64,000 nucleotides of DNA from Nomia melanderi (lineage: Eukaryota > Arthropoda > Insecta > Hymenoptera > Halictidae): NCBI RefSeq assembly GCF_051020985.1, contig NC_135010.1:10042001-10106000 (forward strand), written 5' to 3'. A program made the position numbers and the translations under genes. The notes beneath the pieces were generated by a model. That model had not been told where the DNA came from. It saw nothing but the letters and a program-made list of their open reading frames with translations, and ran no database searches. Positions 63,183 to 64,000 of this stretch are shown here, piece after piece (the stretch's first letter is position 1; the number at the start of each line of letters is the position of its first letter).

Positions 63183-63286
63183 AGGGCAATGCCCGCGAGA
63201 TCTCGCGCAATAATCAAGACCGGCGCGTGTCAGAATCAACTTAAGTTGAACCTCGACGAAAAATTGCTTGTTTACGAATTACTTAC

Positions 63287-63312
63287 ATTCGAGAGCCCAT
63301 TCTGGACTCCAT
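63287..63312 (-). CDS. Candidate first coding exon (partial), perhaps of the transporter
   Basis: On the minus strand an ATG at 63312 opens M-E-S-R-M-G-S-R, then after two further bases comes a strong donor (AAT-GTAAGTAA) at 63286. The 26 nt leave phase 2. The acceptor at 46337 would complete the codon and run in frame into the transporter Met at 46311. The joined reading gives 576 aa and a 17-kb first intron. The phase match has a one-in-three chance of being accidental, and another gene to the left cannot be excluded. Confidence 0.35.
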
Positions 63313-64000
63313 GACGCCCCAGTGCAGAGACTCTCGCTCTCTTTAACGCATTCTGTGTGCGAGGCTGACGGGATCCGTTAAAGCGGAAAAATATTCCCCT
63401 CCGTGGATGCCGTCGAAGCCGGTGACGAAGACGAAAGGCAACGACTCGTCTCCGCTCCGGGCCACTCTCCTTTGTCCTATATTCACAGCCCCGCAGAGAG
63501 CTTCAGAGACACTCGAAAGTTTGTCGGTGCTTAGTCACACGAACTGCACAAGTTTCTGCTCCCGTGCTAAGTAGGAGGAGGACTGATGTGCAACCGGGCG
63601 GCGAACGACGAAAAGCCAGGGGAGAGACGAGGCCATCGTCGGCCAACGCGACGTCTCCGCGGCTTTTCATCGGCTCCTCCACCTTATCTGGATTATCAGA
63701 AAAGTTCGGCAGATACAACTGGCCCGCCTCCACTACCACCGCCACTGCAGCGGCGTGACAACGACGATGATCGTCGATTCCATTCCGTTTGCCTATCGAC
63801 GAATCTCCCTTGTAGCTCGATCTTCATCCTCTTCCGGTGATACTGAACCACCGGTTGATCTTTGTCTTCCTCTCCCTCTCTTTCTGTTTCTTCCGATTTC
63901 TCTGAAAATTGCGGATCTCTGTATGTCTCTCCCTCTTTCTGTTTCTTGAAACTAGCTTTCCTTGAAATCGGTTAGCACGACTGCCACGGTGGTCACCGAT
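63313..64000. other. Possible 5' flanking region
   Basis: GC-rich, with a CT-rich end (63880-63945). Upstream of the candidate exon, read on the minus strand, a two-codon upstream frame (ATG-CGT-TAA) precedes the start. No convincing TATA box; promoter role unproven. Confidence 0.3.

Overview
This window looks like nuclear DNA of an insect, most probably a hymenopteran (bee-like). The order-level guess is inference. It rests on an insect-style split gene with GT-AG introns, CpG-rich stretches alternating with AT-rich ones, low gene density, and many short TTAA-bounded repeats. No bacterial operons, rRNA, tRNA or CRISPR array were found.

The one gene I can read completely lies on the minus strand between 46311 and 37148. 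Ten coding exons with GT-AG borders join in phase to 1680 nt (559 aa plus stop). The product is a twelve-helix major facilitator of the SLC22 organic cation/carnitine transporter type, with the large cysteine-rich first extracellular loop, the D-R-Y-G-R-R loop and the P-E-S-x-R-W motif. A short candidate exon at 63312-63287 has a strong donor and fits in phase to a longer form of exon 1, so the transcription unit may reach 63.3 kb. Two diverged copies of a promoter-like segment lie at 46.6-46.75 kb and 51.1-51.2 kb, each with a minus-strand TCAGT initiator-like site.

Bases 1-37147 hold no gene I can support. They contain mobile-element relics, minisatellites, a 600-bp polypyrimidine tract and otherwise featureless sequence. 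Bases 47-63 kb hold simple-sequence arrays, more repeats and two weak plus-strand coding candidates (49.7-50.2 kb and 58.2-58.4 kb); this stretch may be intergenic or a long first intron.

The most striking feature is a set of at least five sequence-distinct families of short non-autonomous elements (about 180-380 bp), most copies bounded by TTAA or a one-base variant, with inverted ends. I call them A (ends CCCTTTG..CTC), B (CCAGTTAACTG), C (CACTAGAACTACC), D (GCTAACG) and E (CATGC-type). Four families could be checked against a second copy elsewhere in the window, often in opposite orientation, and one copy of B is nested inside a copy of A. A long hairpin at 30.67-30.79 kb carries hammerhead-ribozyme-like core boxes.
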